From the NCBI GenBank assembly GCA_018266735.1, contig JAFDZT010000001.1, positions 124,001 to 188,000 of the forward strand: a DNA stretch of 64,000 nucleotides, in the 5' to 3' direction. The notes beneath the pieces are model-generated. The model was not told where the DNA came from. It was given only the letters and a program-made list of their open reading frames with translations, and made no database searches. Below, one piece after another: positions 63,732-64,000 of the stretch; the stretch's first letter is position 1; the number at the start of each line of letters is the position of its first letter. This DNA is from Bacteroidota bacterium. Lineage in GTDB: Bacteria; Bacteroidota; Ignavibacteria; Kapaibacteriales; Kapaibacteriaceae. The position numbers and the translations under genes are program-made.

Positions 63732-64000
63732 TTAGCGCTGAAGCGCCTTTCGCAGGAAGTCCACGTCTTGGCGGACCTTCTTGTCGGTATCCAAATAGTT
63801 CAAGATCGTCTGGCAAGAGTGCAGCACCGTGGTGTGGTCCCGTCCGCCAAAGTGCATGCCGATGCTCTTGAGCGACATCTGTGTGAGCTGCTTTGCAAGA
63901 TACATGCACATCTGACGTGCAAGGACGACCTCGTGTTTGCGTGTCTTGGCAGAAAGAAGCGTCACGTCCTGACTGTAGTAGGCGCTCACTTCTTGCTTGA
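63732..64000 (-). CDS. dnaA: Chromosomal replication initiator DnaA, C-terminal part
   Basis: The last 89 codons of dnaA; the gene continues beyond the right edge. The visible part is domain IV, the DnaA-box-binding helix-turn-helix. It includes the LARQMCMYLAKQLT helix, the SLKSIGMHFGGRDHTTVLHS signature and a C-terminal helix ending FLRKALQR. The stop is at 63732-63734. The origin is often close to dnaA, but no DnaA-box cluster can be assessed from this fragment. It shares the terminator with the convergent T9SS cargo gene. Confidence 0.96.
   Translation of the reverse strand, partial: KQEVSAYYSQDVTLLSAKTRKHEVVLARQMCMYLAKQLTQMSLKSIGMHFGGRDHTTVLHSCQTILNYLDTDKKVRQDVDFLRKALQR

Noticed and set aside
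63732..64000. Replication origin near dnaA
   Set aside because: Only the 3' end of dnaA is visible, and no cluster of DnaA boxes or AT-rich unwinding region can be seen in the flanking bases.

Overview
The window reads as a gene-dense chromosomal segment of a didermic bacterium of the Bacteroidota/Chlorobi (FCB) group. The best guess is a Candidatus Kapabacteria-type lineage; this rests on gene content only, not on a search. The main support is a set of secreted proteins ending in type IX secretion (T9SS)-like C-terminal sorting domains. Further support comes from TonB-receptor and outer-membrane barrel proteins, a heptose epimerase for LPS, an ATP synthase locus lacking beta and epsilon, and candidate promoter motifs of the Bacteroidota TAnnTTTG type. 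Coding density is very high and most neighbours overlap by 4 bp (ATGA or GTGA). No tRNA, rRNA, insertion sequence, phage gene or CRISPR array was seen.

Layout. 1-7171 (-): the first 2390 codons of a giant secreted PKD-like repeat protein running off the left edge. 7172-7681: the only long non-coding stretch, with two A-loop hairpins. 7682-12486 (-): Obg GTPase, an unknown protein, an ECF sigma factor with a membrane partner, and RadA. 12534-13457 (+): a squalene/phytoene synthase. 13482-22780 (-): an F-type ATP synthase operon (AtpZ, AtpI-like, a, c, b, delta, alpha, gamma) with the heptose epimerase HldD between alpha and gamma and three envelope genes behind gamma. 22869-30389 (-): secreted CBM9-like protein, PfkB kinase, barrel protein, Ddl, family-4 uracil-DNA glycosylase and ClpC. 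30480-37706 (-): two paralogous secreted subtilases, a crotonase and a degenerate OmpA-like protein.

37748-42345 (+): DnaX, a heptamer repeat, Bcp peroxiredoxin, a TatD nuclease fused in frame to an outer-membrane barrel, Upp and a small protein. 42323-51757 (-): class V aminotransferase, OmpA-like protein with a 26-proline linker, a beta-propeller T9SS cargo, and two orphan ABC ATPases. 51804-59213: secreted VWA protein, MATE/ANKH-like transporter, small membrane protein, secreted EEP-family nuclease, TonB receptor and deoxyhypusine-synthase-like enzyme. 59261-63668 (+): AI-2E-family exporter, FtsE-like ATPase, DapB, DUF1573 protein, EVE protein and another T9SS cargo. A bidirectional terminator then separates these from the C-terminal end of dnaA, which runs off the right edge.

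Functionally the segment mixes core genes (replication, repair, ATP synthesis, proteostasis, cell-wall precursors) with an envelope and secretion programme: six putative T9SS cargo proteins plus the giant adhesin-like protein. The most unusual items are the uninterrupted TatD-barrel reading frame with an internal ribosome-binding site, a repeated TAnnTTTG-type motif only 3-8 nt before several start codons (possible leaderless transcripts), and the placement of LPS/envelope genes inside the ATP synthase operon.
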